This document shows, in pieces, positions 17,639-25,692 of a DNA stretch of 64,000 bases. Within the stretch, counting starts at the first letter, position 1, and each line of letters begins with the position of its first letter. The notes beneath the pieces were generated by a model. The model had not been told where the DNA came from. It saw only the letters and a list, made by a program, of their open reading frames with translations, and searched no databases. This DNA is from Amycolatopsis nivea (lineage in GTDB: Bacteria; Actinomycetota; Actinomycetes; Mycobacteriales; Pseudonocardiaceae), in contig NZ_SDLT01000029.1 of assembly GCF_004522235.1 (NCBI RefSeq), positions 16,364-80,363 of the forward strand. Reading direction: 5' to 3'. A program made the translations under genes and the position numbers.

Positions 17639-18271
17639 ATGAGTGCAGACCCCGAGACGCCGCTGCGGGCGGACGCGCAACGCAACCGCGACCAGATCAT
17701 CGCCGCGGCTCGCGTCATCTTCGCCAGCCACGGTCCCGAGGTCCCGATGGAGGAGATCGCGCGCGCGGCCGGCGTCGGCGTCGGCACCCTCTACCGGCGC
17801 TTCCCGGATCGCGACGCGCTCATCCGCGCGGTGGCGGTGGACAATTTCGCGGGCGTGCTGGACAGCGCCCGGCGGCTGTCGGTGGAAGCACCGACGGCGT
17901 GGGAAGCGTTGGTGCAGTTGCTGTATCACGGCGCGGAACTGCAGTTGTCGATGCAATTGGCCATGTTGTCGCAGCGGGCGCACGAAATTCTCAAGGACGA
18001 CCCCGAGGTCGCGCACCTGCGCGAAGCGGTGCTGCTCGAGGTCGAAGGGCTGGTCGACCGGGCGCAGGCCGAGGGGACGCTGCGCAAGGACGTGGGCGCG
18101 GGAGACGTCGCGGTGCTGTTCGCCCGGCTGATCCGGCAGCTGCCCGCGCACCGGTTGAAATCGCCGGAGATGGCGACGGCGCGCAACATCGCGATCATGA
18201 TCGACGGCCTGCGCGCCGGTCCGGCCACCACGCTGCCGGGGCGGCCGATCGACAAGGAAGACTTGCTCTGA
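17639..18271 (+). CDS. TetR-family regulator
   Basis: A 210-residue TetR protein; the helix-turn-helix spans about residues 33-55 (MEEIARAAGVGVGTLYRRF region). ATG 17639 is chosen for the GGGAAGG site 7 bp upstream; an earlier in-frame ATG at 17606 lacks one. Divergent from the P450 operon, which is the likely target. The C-terminal domain resembles the SACE_7040/TetR_C type; ligand unknown. Confidence 0.85.
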   Translation: MSADPETPLRADAQRNRDQIIAAARVIFASHGPEVPMEEIARAAGVGVGTLYRRFPDRDALIRAVAVDNFAGVLDSARRLSVEAPTAWEALVQLLYHGAELQLSMQLAMLSQRAHEILKDDPEVAHLREAVLLEVEGLVDRAQAEGTLRKDVGAGDVAVLFARLIRQLPAHRLKSPEMATARNIAIMIDGLRAGPATTLPGRPIDKEDLL

Positions 18272-18412
18272 CCGCTTCTTCAGACGCGACGGGACGATCG
18301 GGGTTGCTCCGGCGGGGGTGATCTCACAACGGGCCATCGAGTCGCGGGCGGGGACGTCTTATCTCGTGAAAGCCGGTGCGGAGCCGCCGGAAAACGCGAG
18401 AGGGGACGAACA

Positions 18413-18949
18413 ATGAAGAACATCCGCCGAATTGCCGTCGCAGTCGCCGTCGCCGGAGGCGCGGCCGCGGTCTTCGCCGGTACCGCCAGTGCCACGACCA
18501 CGGAGTCGTCGGCGCTTCCGTGCACCGCGAACCAGTTCAGCACCAAGCTCGTCTACGGCGGGGCCGGCGCGGGTCAGCGCAACGCCGCGATGCAGTTCAC
18601 CGCGAACCAGGGCGAGCGATGCGTACTTTCCGGCCGGGCCGACGTCGACCTGGTCGGCGCGCACAACGTCCTGGTCAACAACGAGGCGCCGGCCGATGCT
18701 CCGCCGGTGCTGATCGCGAACGGTTCGTCGGCGTACGTGCCGCTGCACTGGACCGCGATCGGCTCCGACGACGAGCAGCAGACGCCGAACGCGCTGACCA
18801 TGACCGCCCCGGCCGCCTCCAACCCGCACGGCGACCCGATCGACCCGAACGTGACGGTGGACTGGACCTTCGGTGCGGTCGACGCCGGCGCCGACAGCCA
18901 CACCATCGACGTCGGCGCGATGACGGCCGGCGAAGCGCCTGCGGTGTAA
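18413..18949 (+). CDS. secreted DUF4232-type protein
   Basis: A 178-residue exported protein. A Sec signal peptide ends around ASA at residue 27. The mature part resembles DUF4232, an Ig-like beta domain of secreted actinobacterial proteins, with two cysteines (in LPCTANQ and GERCVLSG) likely disulphide-bonded. No lipobox is present, so it is probably released or wall-associated. Preceded by GAGAGGGGACG. Function unknown. Confidence 0.8.
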   Translation: MKNIRRIAVAVAVAGGAAAVFAGTASATTTESSALPCTANQFSTKLVYGGAGAGQRNAAMQFTANQGERCVLSGRADVDLVGAHNVLVNNEAPADAPPVLIANGSSAYVPLHWTAIGSDDEQQTPNALTMTAPAASNPHGDPIDPNVTVDWTFGAVDAGADSHTIDVGAMTAGEAPAV

Positions 18950-18959
18950 GGATTCCTGG

Positions 18960-19808
18960 TCAGCCGGGCGGGGCTGCGCGGGTGAGCGAATCGAGCACCC
19001 GCAGCAGCACCGCCCTGGCGGCGTCGCCCTCGGCCGCGACTGTCCACAGTAGATCCGCGACCTCGTGGTACGGGTCGACGTCGCTCGCGATGTGCTCGCC
19101 CTCGGGGGTTTCGACCATCGCGACGTCGTCGACGACCCAGAAGTCCGAGGTGACCGGGTAGGGAACGACGACGTCCGCGGGGATGATGCCGAAGCGGATG
19201 TTGGGGGTGCCGAGCAGCGCGAGCAGCTTGTGCACCTGCCCGATCATCACCTCGCGCGGCGCGTTCGGATAGCGCAGCGCCGCCTCGGAGGTGAGCAGTT
19301 CGATGGTCCGGCCGGGTTCGTAGAGGATCTGCTGGCGCTGCATCCGCGCCCGGACGGCTTCGGTGATGTCCTGTCCGCCGCCGTGGATCCGGGAGTGGGC
19401 GAGCAGCGTATGCCGCGCGTACTCCGGGGTTTGCAGTAATCCGGAGACAATTCGGAGATCTACCGCTCGAATTCGTAGCGCCCTGGCCTCTCTGGCAATG
19501 GATTCCTCTTGCCGGGCGCGGTGTCCGTCGCGGACTTTGTCTTTCCAGCTGGCGTGCGCGTCGCGGACCTCGACCAATTGCTCGCGCAGTTCCGCGGCCA
19601 GCTCCGGCGGCCCGCCGACGGCGGCGACCCAGGCGTCGAGGTCGTCGTCGCCGACGGTCTGCCTGCCGTTTTCGATCTTGCTGACCTTGGGCGCGTTCCA
19701 GCCGATCGCCCTGGCGAAATCCTTTCCGGTCTCGTAGCCCGCGTCGACCCGGAGCCGGCGCAGGCGATCGCCAAGCTCTGCCCGGCGTTTCTCGAAACTG
19801 GTAGGCAC
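18960..19808 (-). CDS. XRE-family regulator with DUF5753 domain
   Basis: A 282-residue protein: N-terminal XRE helix-turn-helix (residues ~12-65, with AIGWNAPKVSKIENG) and a DUF5753 domain (LLQTPEYAR near residue 125). Such proteins are numerous in streptomycetes and relatives (WhiJ-type) and are usually paired with small acidic or DUF397 proteins. Here the candidate partner is the 79-residue gene 140 bp upstream on the same strand. Regulatory target unknown. Confidence 0.87.
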   Translation of the reverse strand: MPTSFEKRRAELGDRLRRLRVDAGYETGKDFARAIGWNAPKVSKIENGRQTVGDDDLDAWVAAVGGPPELAAELREQLVEVRDAHASWKDKVRDGHRARQEESIAREARALRIRAVDLRIVSGLLQTPEYARHTLLAHSRIHGGGQDITEAVRARMQRQQILYEPGRTIELLTSEAALRYPNAPREVMIGQVHKLLALLGTPNIRFGIIPADVVVPYPVTSDFWVVDDVAMVETPEGEHIASDVDPYHEVADLLWTVAAEGDAARAVLLRVLDSLTRAAPPG

Positions 19809-19948
19809 TCGCCCTCGCTATCGCATGCGGAATTCCTCGAACCCGATGGCATCTTCCCACACCTGGGGTCGAGTTTCGAGAAATCCTGGGCGACTAGTGC
19901 GTCTGAATCGCCGGGCTGCCCTTGCCTCGTCTGCGCCGGTCGTCGTGC

Positions 19949-20188
19949 TCAGGCTTCCTGCGGGAAGAACTTGAGCAGGCCGGCGGGGATTTCGACGGCC
20001 GTCTCGGTGTCGGGCATGCCGCGTTCGTGCAGTTGCCGCAACGCCTGCTCGTCGGTGACCCGGTATCCCTGGACGACGTACGTGCCGCGGTTGGTGCGAT
20101 AAGCGTTGGGGCAGTTGCCGCCCGCGCTGGTGGTGCCGAGGAACTCGAGGGCAAGTGCTTCTTCGGACTGGGCGGGATGCGGGGTCAT
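19949..20188 (-). CDS. small conserved protein next to XRE/DUF5753 regulator
   Basis: A 79-residue protein starting at ATG 20188 behind GGAGGA. The central segment FLGTTSAGGNCPNAYRT followed by GTYVVQGY looks like a compact beta-rich domain that I have seen beside DUF5753 regulators in actinomycetes. No membrane segment or signal peptide. It may be the regulator's partner or antagonist, by analogy with WhiJ-type systems; that is inference. Confidence 0.7.
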   Translation of the reverse strand: MTPHPAQSEEALALEFLGTTSAGGNCPNAYRTNRGTYVVQGYRVTDEQALRQLHERGMPDTETAVEIPAGLLKFFPQEA

Positions 20189-20326
20189 GCGGAGTCCTCC
20201 TGACGTGCTGGCGGCGTCTGTACCGGACACGGGGTTGTCGAAATTTCCCCAATGGCACATGTTGGCAGAGAATTTCGCGAAAGGGTAGAGTTGTGGCGCG
20301 AAATGTTGGGGTCCGGTGATGGTCGT

Positions 20327-20460
20327 TCAGGCAAGTTCGGCGAGCGTGTCGAGGAGGTGGGAGCGGGTGCCGGAGTAGACGTTGATCTGCGGCCCGCCGA
20401 CCTCGTCCGGGCTGACGGGCACGCGTCCACGCCCGGTGCGGTCGATTGCGGACAAGCGCT
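20327..20460 (-). pseudogene. C-terminal gene remnant upstream of the small partner gene
   Basis: On the minus strand the frame ending at TGA 20327-20329 encodes about 40 residues (RTGRGRVPVSPDEV, then GPQINVYSG and LLDTLAELA) with almost all third positions G or C, the signature of real coding sequence here. No in-frame ATG or GTG start is found. Upstream, the coding-like signal moves to another frame (LREALELAESSA). This suggests a frameshifted or decayed gene in the 429-bp gap 20189-20617, where I find nothing else. Product unidentified. Confidence 0.4.
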
Positions 20461-20617
20461 GGCCGACGATTCGGCGAGTTCGAGAGCTTCGCGTAGCCGC
20501 GGACTGGGCGCACCTAACCCAAGTGCAAGTCTGCCCGCTGCGCAGTTTTTTCGAATAGCCGCAGACAAAACCGCCGTTCCGGGGTAACCGGAACGGCGGT
20601 CTCAGTGAGCTCGAACG

Positions 20618-21484
20618 TCAGACGCCCATGGGGTGCCAGACGGTTTTCGCTTCCAGGTACCGACGCAGGCGGGACAGGTCGGGTTCGGCTGTCCAGTCTG
20701 GTTCGGCGTCGGGGACGGACAGGACGCGTTTCACCGTTCCGGCGGCTTCCTGGGCCAGGGTGACGCGGTCCTCGGGGGTCGCGCCGGTCGGGTCGAGGGC
20801 GTTGACGTCTCCGTGCGAGGCCAGCCAGGGGCCCAGTTCCGCGGCGTGGCCGGTGAGGATGTTCGCGACGCCGCCGGGGACGTCGGAGGTGGCCAGGACC
20901 TCGGACAGGGTGATGGCAGGCAGGGGGCGGTCCGCGCTGGAGACTAGGACTGCTGTCGAGCCGGTCGCCAGGACGGGGGCTAGGACGGTCACCAGACCCA
21001 GCAGGCTCGACTCTTGCGGCGCGAGGACGCCCACGACCCCGGTGGGTTCGGGCGTGGTGAAGGAGAAGTACGGCCCGGCGACCGGGTTGGCGGCGCCCAG
21101 GACCGAGGCGATCTTGTCGGTCCAGCCCGCGTACCAGACCCAGCGGTCGATGGCGGCGTCCACATGGGACTCGGCCTTTTTCGCGGCGACGCCCTCACAA
21201 GCGGCTACCTCGGCGGCGAACTGGGCGCGGCGGCCCTCCATCACCTCGGCGACGCGGTAGAGCACCTGGCCGCGGTTGTATGCAGTTGCCGACGACCAAC
21301 CGGGAAACGCCTTGCGGGCGGCGGACACCGCGTCGCGCAGGTCTTTGCGGGACGCGTGGGCCGCGTTGGCCAGGAAGGCGCCCTTGGCGTCGGTGACGGG
21401 GTAGACCCGGCCCGATTCCGAGCGCGGGAATTTGCCGCCGAGGTAAAGCTTGTAGGTTTTGGCGACGGAAATCCGGTCAGACAT
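20618..21484 (-). CDS. truncated aldehyde dehydrogenase-like protein
   Basis: A 288-residue member of the ALDH superfamily, well short of the usual ~480. It retains the N-terminal part (YLGGKFPRSESG near the start, then an NAD-binding Rossmann-like half with APVLATGS). It lacks the segment holding the catalytic Glu and Cys. The C-terminal ~50 residues do not resemble the normal oligomerisation tail. It overlaps the full-length ALDH by 8 bp (ATGTCTGA), so it is translated as the last gene of the deoC operon. It may be a non-catalytic partner. Confidence 0.82.
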   Translation of the reverse strand: MSDRISVAKTYKLYLGGKFPRSESGRVYPVTDAKGAFLANAAHASRKDLRDAVSAARKAFPGWSSATAYNRGQVLYRVAEVMEGRRAQFAAEVAACEGVAAKKAESHVDAAIDRWVWYAGWTDKIASVLGAANPVAGPYFSFTTPEPTGVVGVLAPQESSLLGLVTVLAPVLATGSTAVLVSSADRPLPAITLSEVLATSDVPGGVANILTGHAAELGPWLASHGDVNALDPTGATPEDRVTLAQEAAGTVKRVLSVPDAEPDWTAEPDLSRLRRYLEAKTVWHPMGV

Positions 21485-22910
21485 TGAGGTAGGCCTCCAA
21501 ACCGGTGCGTCCGCCCTCGCGGCCGAAACCGGACTCCTGGTAGCCGCCGAACGGGGCGGCGGGGTCGAAGCGGTTGAACGTGTTGGCCCAGACAACGCCT
21601 GCCCGGAGCTGGTTCGCCATCCACAGAATGCGCGAACCCTTCTCGGTCCAGATGCCCGCGGACAAGCCGTACGGCGTGTTGTTCGCCTTCGCCACGGCCT
21701 CTTCCGGGGTGCGGAAGGTGAGAACCGACAGCACCGGGCCGAAGATCTCTTCGCGGGCGATCCGCATCGACTGGTGGACCTCGGAGAACACCGTCGGCGC
21801 GAAGAAGAATCCGCGGTCCGGCACCGGGCACGGGCTGGTCCAGCGCTGCGCGCCTTCCGCGTCGCCGGATTCGACGAGGCCGCGGATCTTCGCCAGCTGC
21901 TCGGCCGAGTTGATCGCGCCGAGGTCGGTGTTCTTGTCCAGCGGGTCGCCCAGCCGCAGCGTCGAGACGCGGTACCGGAGCTTCTCCAGCACCTCCTCGG
22001 CCACCGATTCCTGCACCAGCAGCCGCGAACCCGCGCAGCAGACGTGTCCCTGGTTGAAGAAGATCCCGTTGACGATCCCCTCCACCGCCTGGTCCAGCGG
22101 GGCGTCGTCGAACACGACGTTCGCCGCCTTGCCGCCGAGTTCCAGGGTCAGCTTCTTGCGGGTGCCCGCGACGGTGCGCTGGATCAGCTTGCCGACCTCG
22201 GTGGAGCCGGTGAACGCGATCTTGTCGACGTCCGGATGCTCCACAATGGACGCTCCGATGTCACCGGCTCCCGGCAGGATGTTCACCACGCCCGGCGGCA
22301 GCTCCGCCTGCTGGCAGATCTCGGCGAACACCAGCGCGGTCAGCGGTGTGGTCTCGGCCGGCTTCAGCACGACGGTGTTGCCGGTGGCCAGCGCGGGCGC
22401 GATCTTCCACGCCAGCATCAGCAGCGGGAAGTTCCACGGGATCACCTGGCCCGCGACGCCGAGCGGCTTCGGGTCCGGACCGTAGCCCGCGTAGCCGAGC
22501 TTGTCCGCCCAGCCCGCGTGGTAGAAGAAATGCGCGGCCGCGGTGGGCACGTCGGAATCGCGCGACTCCTTGATCGGCTTCCCGTTGTCCAGCGTCTCCA
22601 GCACCGCCAGCTCGCGCGAGCGTTCCTGGATCAGCCGCGCGATGCGGAACAGGTACTTCGCCCGCTCGGCGCCCGGCATTTTCGACCAGACCGACGTGTA
22701 CGCCTTGCGCGCGGCCTTCACCGCGATGTCCACATCGGACTCCGACGCGGTGCCGACCTCGGCGAGGATCTCCTCGGTGGCCGGGTTGACCGTCTTGAGC
22801 GGCTCGCCGGAACCGTCGACGAACTCGCCGTTGATGAACGGCTTGTACTGCTCTTTCAGATTGGCCAGAGCGCGAGATTCCGGCGCGGGCGCGTATTCGA
22901 AGATGCCCAT
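21477..22910 (-). CDS. aldehyde dehydrogenase
   Basis: A 477-residue complete ALDH: Asn160 in PWNFP, NAD-binding FTGSTEVG (233-240), catalytic Glu257 in LELGG, and catalytic Cys at 291/292 in GHVCCAG (a Cys pair). It starts 1 bp after the deoC stop. DERA releases acetaldehyde, so the likely role is NAD-dependent oxidation of acetaldehyde to acetate during deoxyribonucleoside catabolism. The pairing with deoC is the basis for this inference. Confidence 0.9.
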   Translation of the reverse strand: MGIFEYAPAPESRALANLKEQYKPFINGEFVDGSGEPLKTVNPATEEILAEVGTASESDVDIAVKAARKAYTSVWSKMPGAERAKYLFRIARLIQERSRELAVLETLDNGKPIKESRDSDVPTAAAHFFYHAGWADKLGYAGYGPDPKPLGVAGQVIPWNFPLLMLAWKIAPALATGNTVVLKPAETTPLTALVFAEICQQAELPPGVVNILPGAGDIGASIVEHPDVDKIAFTGSTEVGKLIQRTVAGTRKKLTLELGGKAANVVFDDAPLDQAVEGIVNGIFFNQGHVCCAGSRLLVQESVAEEVLEKLRYRVSTLRLGDPLDKNTDLGAINSAEQLAKIRGLVESGDAEGAQRWTSPCPVPDRGFFFAPTVFSEVHQSMRIAREEIFGPVLSVLTFRTPEEAVAKANNTPYGLSAGIWTEKGSRILWMANQLRAGVVWANTFNRFDPAAPFGGYQESGFGREGGRTGLEAYLNV

Positions 22911-22911
22911 G

Positions 22912-23886
22912 TCAGTCCACCGTCACGTAGTCAGGGCCGCTGTAGTGGCCGTCCACCTGGGTGCGCCGCTGCAGCAGCAGGTCGTTGAGCAGGCTCGACG
23001 CGCCGAACCGGAACAGTTCCGGCGTGAGCCACTGCTCGCCCGCGACCTCGTGCACGGCGACGAGGTACTTGATCGCGTCCTTCGTCGTCCGGATCCCGCC
23101 CGCGGGCTTGACGCCGCGCAGTTCGCCGGTGCGCTCGTGCCAGTCGTGCACCGCCTGCAGCATCACGTGCGTGACCGGCAGCGTCGCGGCGGGCGACACC
23201 TTGCCGGTGGACGTCTTGATGAAGTCCCCGCCCGCCAGCAGCGCGAGCCAGGACGCGCGGCGGACGTTGTCGTACGTCGCCAGCTCGCCCGTTTCGAGGA
23301 TCACCTTGAGGTGCGCCGAGCCGCAGGCCGCTTTCACGGCGCGGATCTCGTCGAACACCTCCAGATAGCGGCCCTCGAGGAATGCGCCGCGGTCGATCAC
23401 CATGTCGACCTCGTCCGCGCCCGCCTCGACCGCGAGCCGGGTGTCGGCCAGCTTCACCTCGCGGCTCGTGCGGCCCGCCGGGAAACCGGTGGCGACACTC
23501 GCCACCCGCACGCCGCTGCCCGCGAGCGCTTCGACGGCCGTCTCCACCAGATCCGGATACACGCACACGGCCGCGACGCGCGGGCAGTCCTGCCGCTCGG
23601 GGTCCGGCCGCATCGCCTTGGCGGCGAGGCCGCGGACCTTGCCGCGCGTGTCCGCTCCTTCGAGCGTGGTCAGGTCGACCATCGACACCGCGGTGTCGAT
23701 CGCCCACCGCTTGGCTTCCTTCTTGATGCTCCGGGTCGCGAGCCCTGCCGCGCGCTGCTCGACGCCGACCTGGTCGACACCGGGCAGCCCGTGCAGGAAC
23801 CGCCGCAGGCTCGCTTCGTCGCGAGTGACGTCCGTCAGCGGCGACGGGGTTTCCGGCGCCGCTGCCGGGCTGGTGGTAGCTGTCAT
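22912..23886 (-). CDS. deoC: deoxyribose-phosphate aldolase
   Basis: A 324-residue DERA, with the class I aldolase core plus an N-terminal extension of ~50 residues. The Schiff-base lysine is K224 in DFIKTSTGK and the second active-site lysine K260 in GVKPAGGI. It cleaves 2-deoxyribose-5-phosphate to glyceraldehyde-3-phosphate and acetaldehyde. First gene of deoC-ALDH-ALDH'. Purine nucleoside phosphorylase and phosphoglucomutase further along could supply its substrate. ATG 23886 is followed by a Thr/Ala/Pro-rich start. Confidence 0.93.
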   Translation of the reverse strand: MTATTSPAAAPETPSPLTDVTRDEASLRRFLHGLPGVDQVGVEQRAAGLATRSIKKEAKRWAIDTAVSMVDLTTLEGADTRGKVRGLAAKAMRPDPERQDCPRVAAVCVYPDLVETAVEALAGSGVRVASVATGFPAGRTSREVKLADTRLAVEAGADEVDMVIDRGAFLEGRYLEVFDEIRAVKAACGSAHLKVILETGELATYDNVRRASWLALLAGGDFIKTSTGKVSPAATLPVTHVMLQAVHDWHERTGELRGVKPAGGIRTTKDAIKYLVAVHEVAGEQWLTPELFRFGASSLLNDLLLQRRTQVDGHYSGPDYVTVD

Positions 23887-23937
23887 ACCGCTGAGTGTAG
23901 GTGCGCGACAGCAGGCGCCGGAGCGCTCACCGGAATC

Positions 23938-23973
23938 TGTGGACAGCTGGTCACAGGCTCGCGGTTGTCCACA
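23938..23973. promoter_or_regulatory. DnaA-box-like pair upstream of deoC
   Basis: TTGTCCACA at 23965-23973 matches the actinobacterial DnaA box; TGTGGACAG at 23938-23946 is the reverse-strand box with one change. They lie 52-87 bp upstream of deoC, in the 136-bp gap before the DUF1707 gene. A regulatory role is possible but unproven. Confidence 0.35.
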
Positions 23974-24022
23974 GCCGCGCGGCGTGGGCGGCGGTTTTTG
24001 TCGGTGCTGTGTGCAGTCGGGT

Positions 24023-24691
24023 TCAGGACTCGATCTGCGGTGCGTTCAAGTCCTTGGCCGGCTTGCGGTACACGACGACGCCGCCCCAGAAGCCGAGGCC
24101 GTTGATCGTGACGGTCGGGGCGGTCGGTGGGGCAGGCGGCGCGCCGGACTTGTCCTCCAGCATGAACGCGCCCATGAAGCCGATGCCGGTGACGTTCACG
24201 TTGATGTCGTCCGGGACGGTGATCTCGATCCCGCCCATGATCGCGACCGCGGTGATCGTGCACGATTTCTCGGCGAACCGAGCGCTGCGCAGGTCGATTT
24301 CGGCGCCGCCCCAGAACGCGAAGGTCGTGTGCTGCTGCGGCAGGACCCAGCTGCCCTTGCGCACGGCCCCGGACATCACGCCGATCGACATGGCGGAACC
24401 GGGATGCCCGCCGACGCGGTTGTCCGGCAGCCCGAGCGCGCGCGAAGGGGCGGGCTGCAGCGAAGCCGACGCGGCGGGCGCGATCGCGGCGCTGCCCGGC
24501 AGGTCGGCGGTCACCGGTTTCAGGTCGGCGAACGTTTTCGCGGAGTAGACGCTGGAGAGCCGTTCTTCCAGCTCGTCGATCGTGATCCGGCCTTCGGACA
24601 GGGCCTGGTGCAGCACCTGCGCGACCTGCTCCCGATCCGCGTCCGACACGCGCATCTGGTCCGGGCCCGGCATGGCTGGATCTTCACTCAC
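24023..24691 (-). CDS. DUF1707 / cell-wall-active response protein-like
   Basis: A 222-residue protein with an N-terminal DUF1707 domain (MRVSDADREQVAQVL near residues 12-26, ELEERL ~40), an Ala/Pro linker, and a C-terminal beta-helical region with repeating GG/IMGG and FWGG units similar to the LiaF/YvqF-like C-terminal domain (DUF2154/DUF4097-like). No transmembrane helix is seen. GTG 24691 is taken as start; ATG 24673 is also possible. Actinobacterial DUF1707 proteins are of unknown function, some being implicated in envelope responses. Confidence 0.78.
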   Translation of the reverse strand: MSEDPAMPGPDQMRVSDADREQVAQVLHQALSEGRITIDELEERLSSVYSAKTFADLKPVTADLPGSAAIAPAASASLQPAPSRALGLPDNRVGGHPGSAMSIGVMSGAVRKGSWVLPQQHTTFAFWGGAEIDLRSARFAEKSCTITAVAIMGGIEITVPDDINVNVTGIGFMGAFMLEDKSGAPPAPPTAPTVTINGLGFWGGVVVYRKPAKDLNAPQIES

Positions 24692-24760
24692 TTGGGAAAG
24701 CCTAGTCCTGTCGGGTCTGCGCCGGGTCCATCGAACGGTGGATAAGGGCATCATGGCGTG

Positions 24761-25204
24761 ATGGATGCTGGGTTGACGGGGACTCTCGTGCTTCCGGACG
24801 GGGTTCGGTTGCGGGCACGTGGGCTGGGGAAGCCGAAGCCGGAGGGGGCGGATCCGGAGTTCGGGTTGTATTTGGGGTCCCGGCGGATGCGGGCCAAGTA
24901 CGACGCTTCGCTGAACTGGGAGCGGCGGTGGGTGTTGTGGCCGGACTTTTTGCTGCCGCGGGATCGGGAGGGGGCTCGGCGGGAGATTCTGGGGTTGCAT
25001 GCCCGGGCGGTTGCCGGGGAGGCGGTTGAGGTGGCTTGTCTTGGCGGGGTTGGGCGGACTGGGACTGTGCTGGCTTGTTTGGTGACGTTGGGCGGGGTGG
25101 GGGCTGAGGAGGCGGTGGAGTGGGTTCGGCGGGAGCACCATCCGCGGGCGGTGGAGACGCCTTGGCAGCGGCGGTGGGTGGGGTGGTTTGCTGAGTCGCG
25201 GTAG
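24761..25204 (+). CDS. protein-tyrosine-phosphatase-like enzyme
   Basis: A 147-residue protein carrying both halves of a cysteine phosphatase site: the P-loop C93-L-G-G-V-G-R99 followed by TG, and a WPD-like loop W60-P-D62 supplying a general acid. The spacing of about 31 residues matches small dual-specificity or atypical phosphatases. Third codon positions are less G/C-biased, with many G-ending Gly/Leu codons such as TTG and GGG, than in neighbours. GTG 24758 is an alternative start one codon upstream. Substrate unknown. Confidence 0.75.
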   Translation: MDAGLTGTLVLPDGVRLRARGLGKPKPEGADPEFGLYLGSRRMRAKYDASLNWERRWVLWPDFLLPRDREGARREILGLHARAVAGEAVEVACLGGVGRTGTVLACLVTLGGVGAEEAVEWVRREHHPRAVETPWQRRWVGWFAESR

Positions 25205-25213
25205 TCGGGTGGG

Positions 25214-25288
25214 GCCTCGTCGCCTGGCGGCGACATTGGCCCGTGCGTGCGTGGGGCACCCCGAAGCTTGATTGTGCTGACGGTTCGG
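25214..25288. repeat. 75-bp dispersed intergenic repeat, copy 1
   Basis: Starts with the hairpin GTCGCC-TGGC-GGCGAC context (25214-25238) and ends with a block containing ATTGTGCTGACGGTTCGG (25259-25288). The same two blocks with a spacer of nearly the same length recur at 48739-48814. Confidence 0.75.
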
Positions 25289-25337
25289 GGGTGCTTGTCA
25301 AGGCGGGAAAGATGCCTTGACAAGCACCCCCGAACCG
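25281..25337. repeat. 24-bp perfect inverted repeat
   Basis: Arms 25281-25304 and 25314-25337 are perfectly complementary with a 9-nt loop (GGGAAAGAT). The left arm begins inside the end of the 75-bp repeat. It may terminate transcription from the phosphatase gene. Confidence 0.75.
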
Positions 25338-25382
25338 CAGGAGAGCTTCGTATCGGGGTGCGGGGGAGGGCTGGGTGCCTCG

Positions 25383-25550
25383 CTCGTTGGGTGCATCGGC
25401 TGCGGGGCGGGGCCAGGTGCGTGGCTCGTTGGGTGCATCGGCTGCGGGGTGGGGCTGGGTGCCTGGCTCGTTGGGTGCATCGGCTGCGGGGAAGGGCCAG
25501 GTGCCTGGCTCGTTGGGTGCGTCGGTGCGGCTGGGGTCCTCGGTGCTGGG
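25383..25550. repeat. 42-bp tandem repeat (minisatellite)
   Basis: Units begin CTCGTTGGGTGC at 25383, 25425, 25467 and 25509, i.e. a 42-bp period, the last unit being degenerate. Differences between units are mostly in the GGGC/GGGA middle part. As 42 is a multiple of 3 the repeat leaves frames open on both strands, but none shows a start with ribosome site or coding bias. Confidence 0.8.
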
Positions 25551-25582
25551 TGCACCGGCTGCGGTTTGGGTGGGGTTAGCGG

Positions 25583-25661
25583 CCCCAATGTGGCATTGGG
25601 TGCATCTGACGCACCGAACGCCACATTGGGTGCATCCGACGCACCCAATGCCACATTGGGG
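25583..25661. repeat. 79-bp palindromic repeat element, copy 1
   Basis: Begins CCCCAATGTGGCATTGGG and contains two spaced GGTGCAT..GACGCACC palindromes. The copy at 45710-45788 has the same length and differs at only a few positions. Confidence 0.85.
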
Positions 25662-25692
25662 AAGCATCCCGGTGGCTGGGTTGGCGGGGCGG

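Noticed and set aside
20252..20587. 111-codon plus-strand frame in the 20.2-20.6 kb gap
   Set aside because: Mixed third positions and stretches of unlikely residues; the minus-strand remnant explains the coding signal better.
25383..25550. Possible CRISPR-like array
   Set aside because: The units are contiguous 42-bp repeats with no unique spacers and no cas genes nearby.
25247..25579. Open frame of 110 codons with repeated 14-residue units
   Set aside because: It is the translation of the 42-bp tandem repeat and hairpin DNA; no ribosome site, no coding bias, and open on the other strand too.
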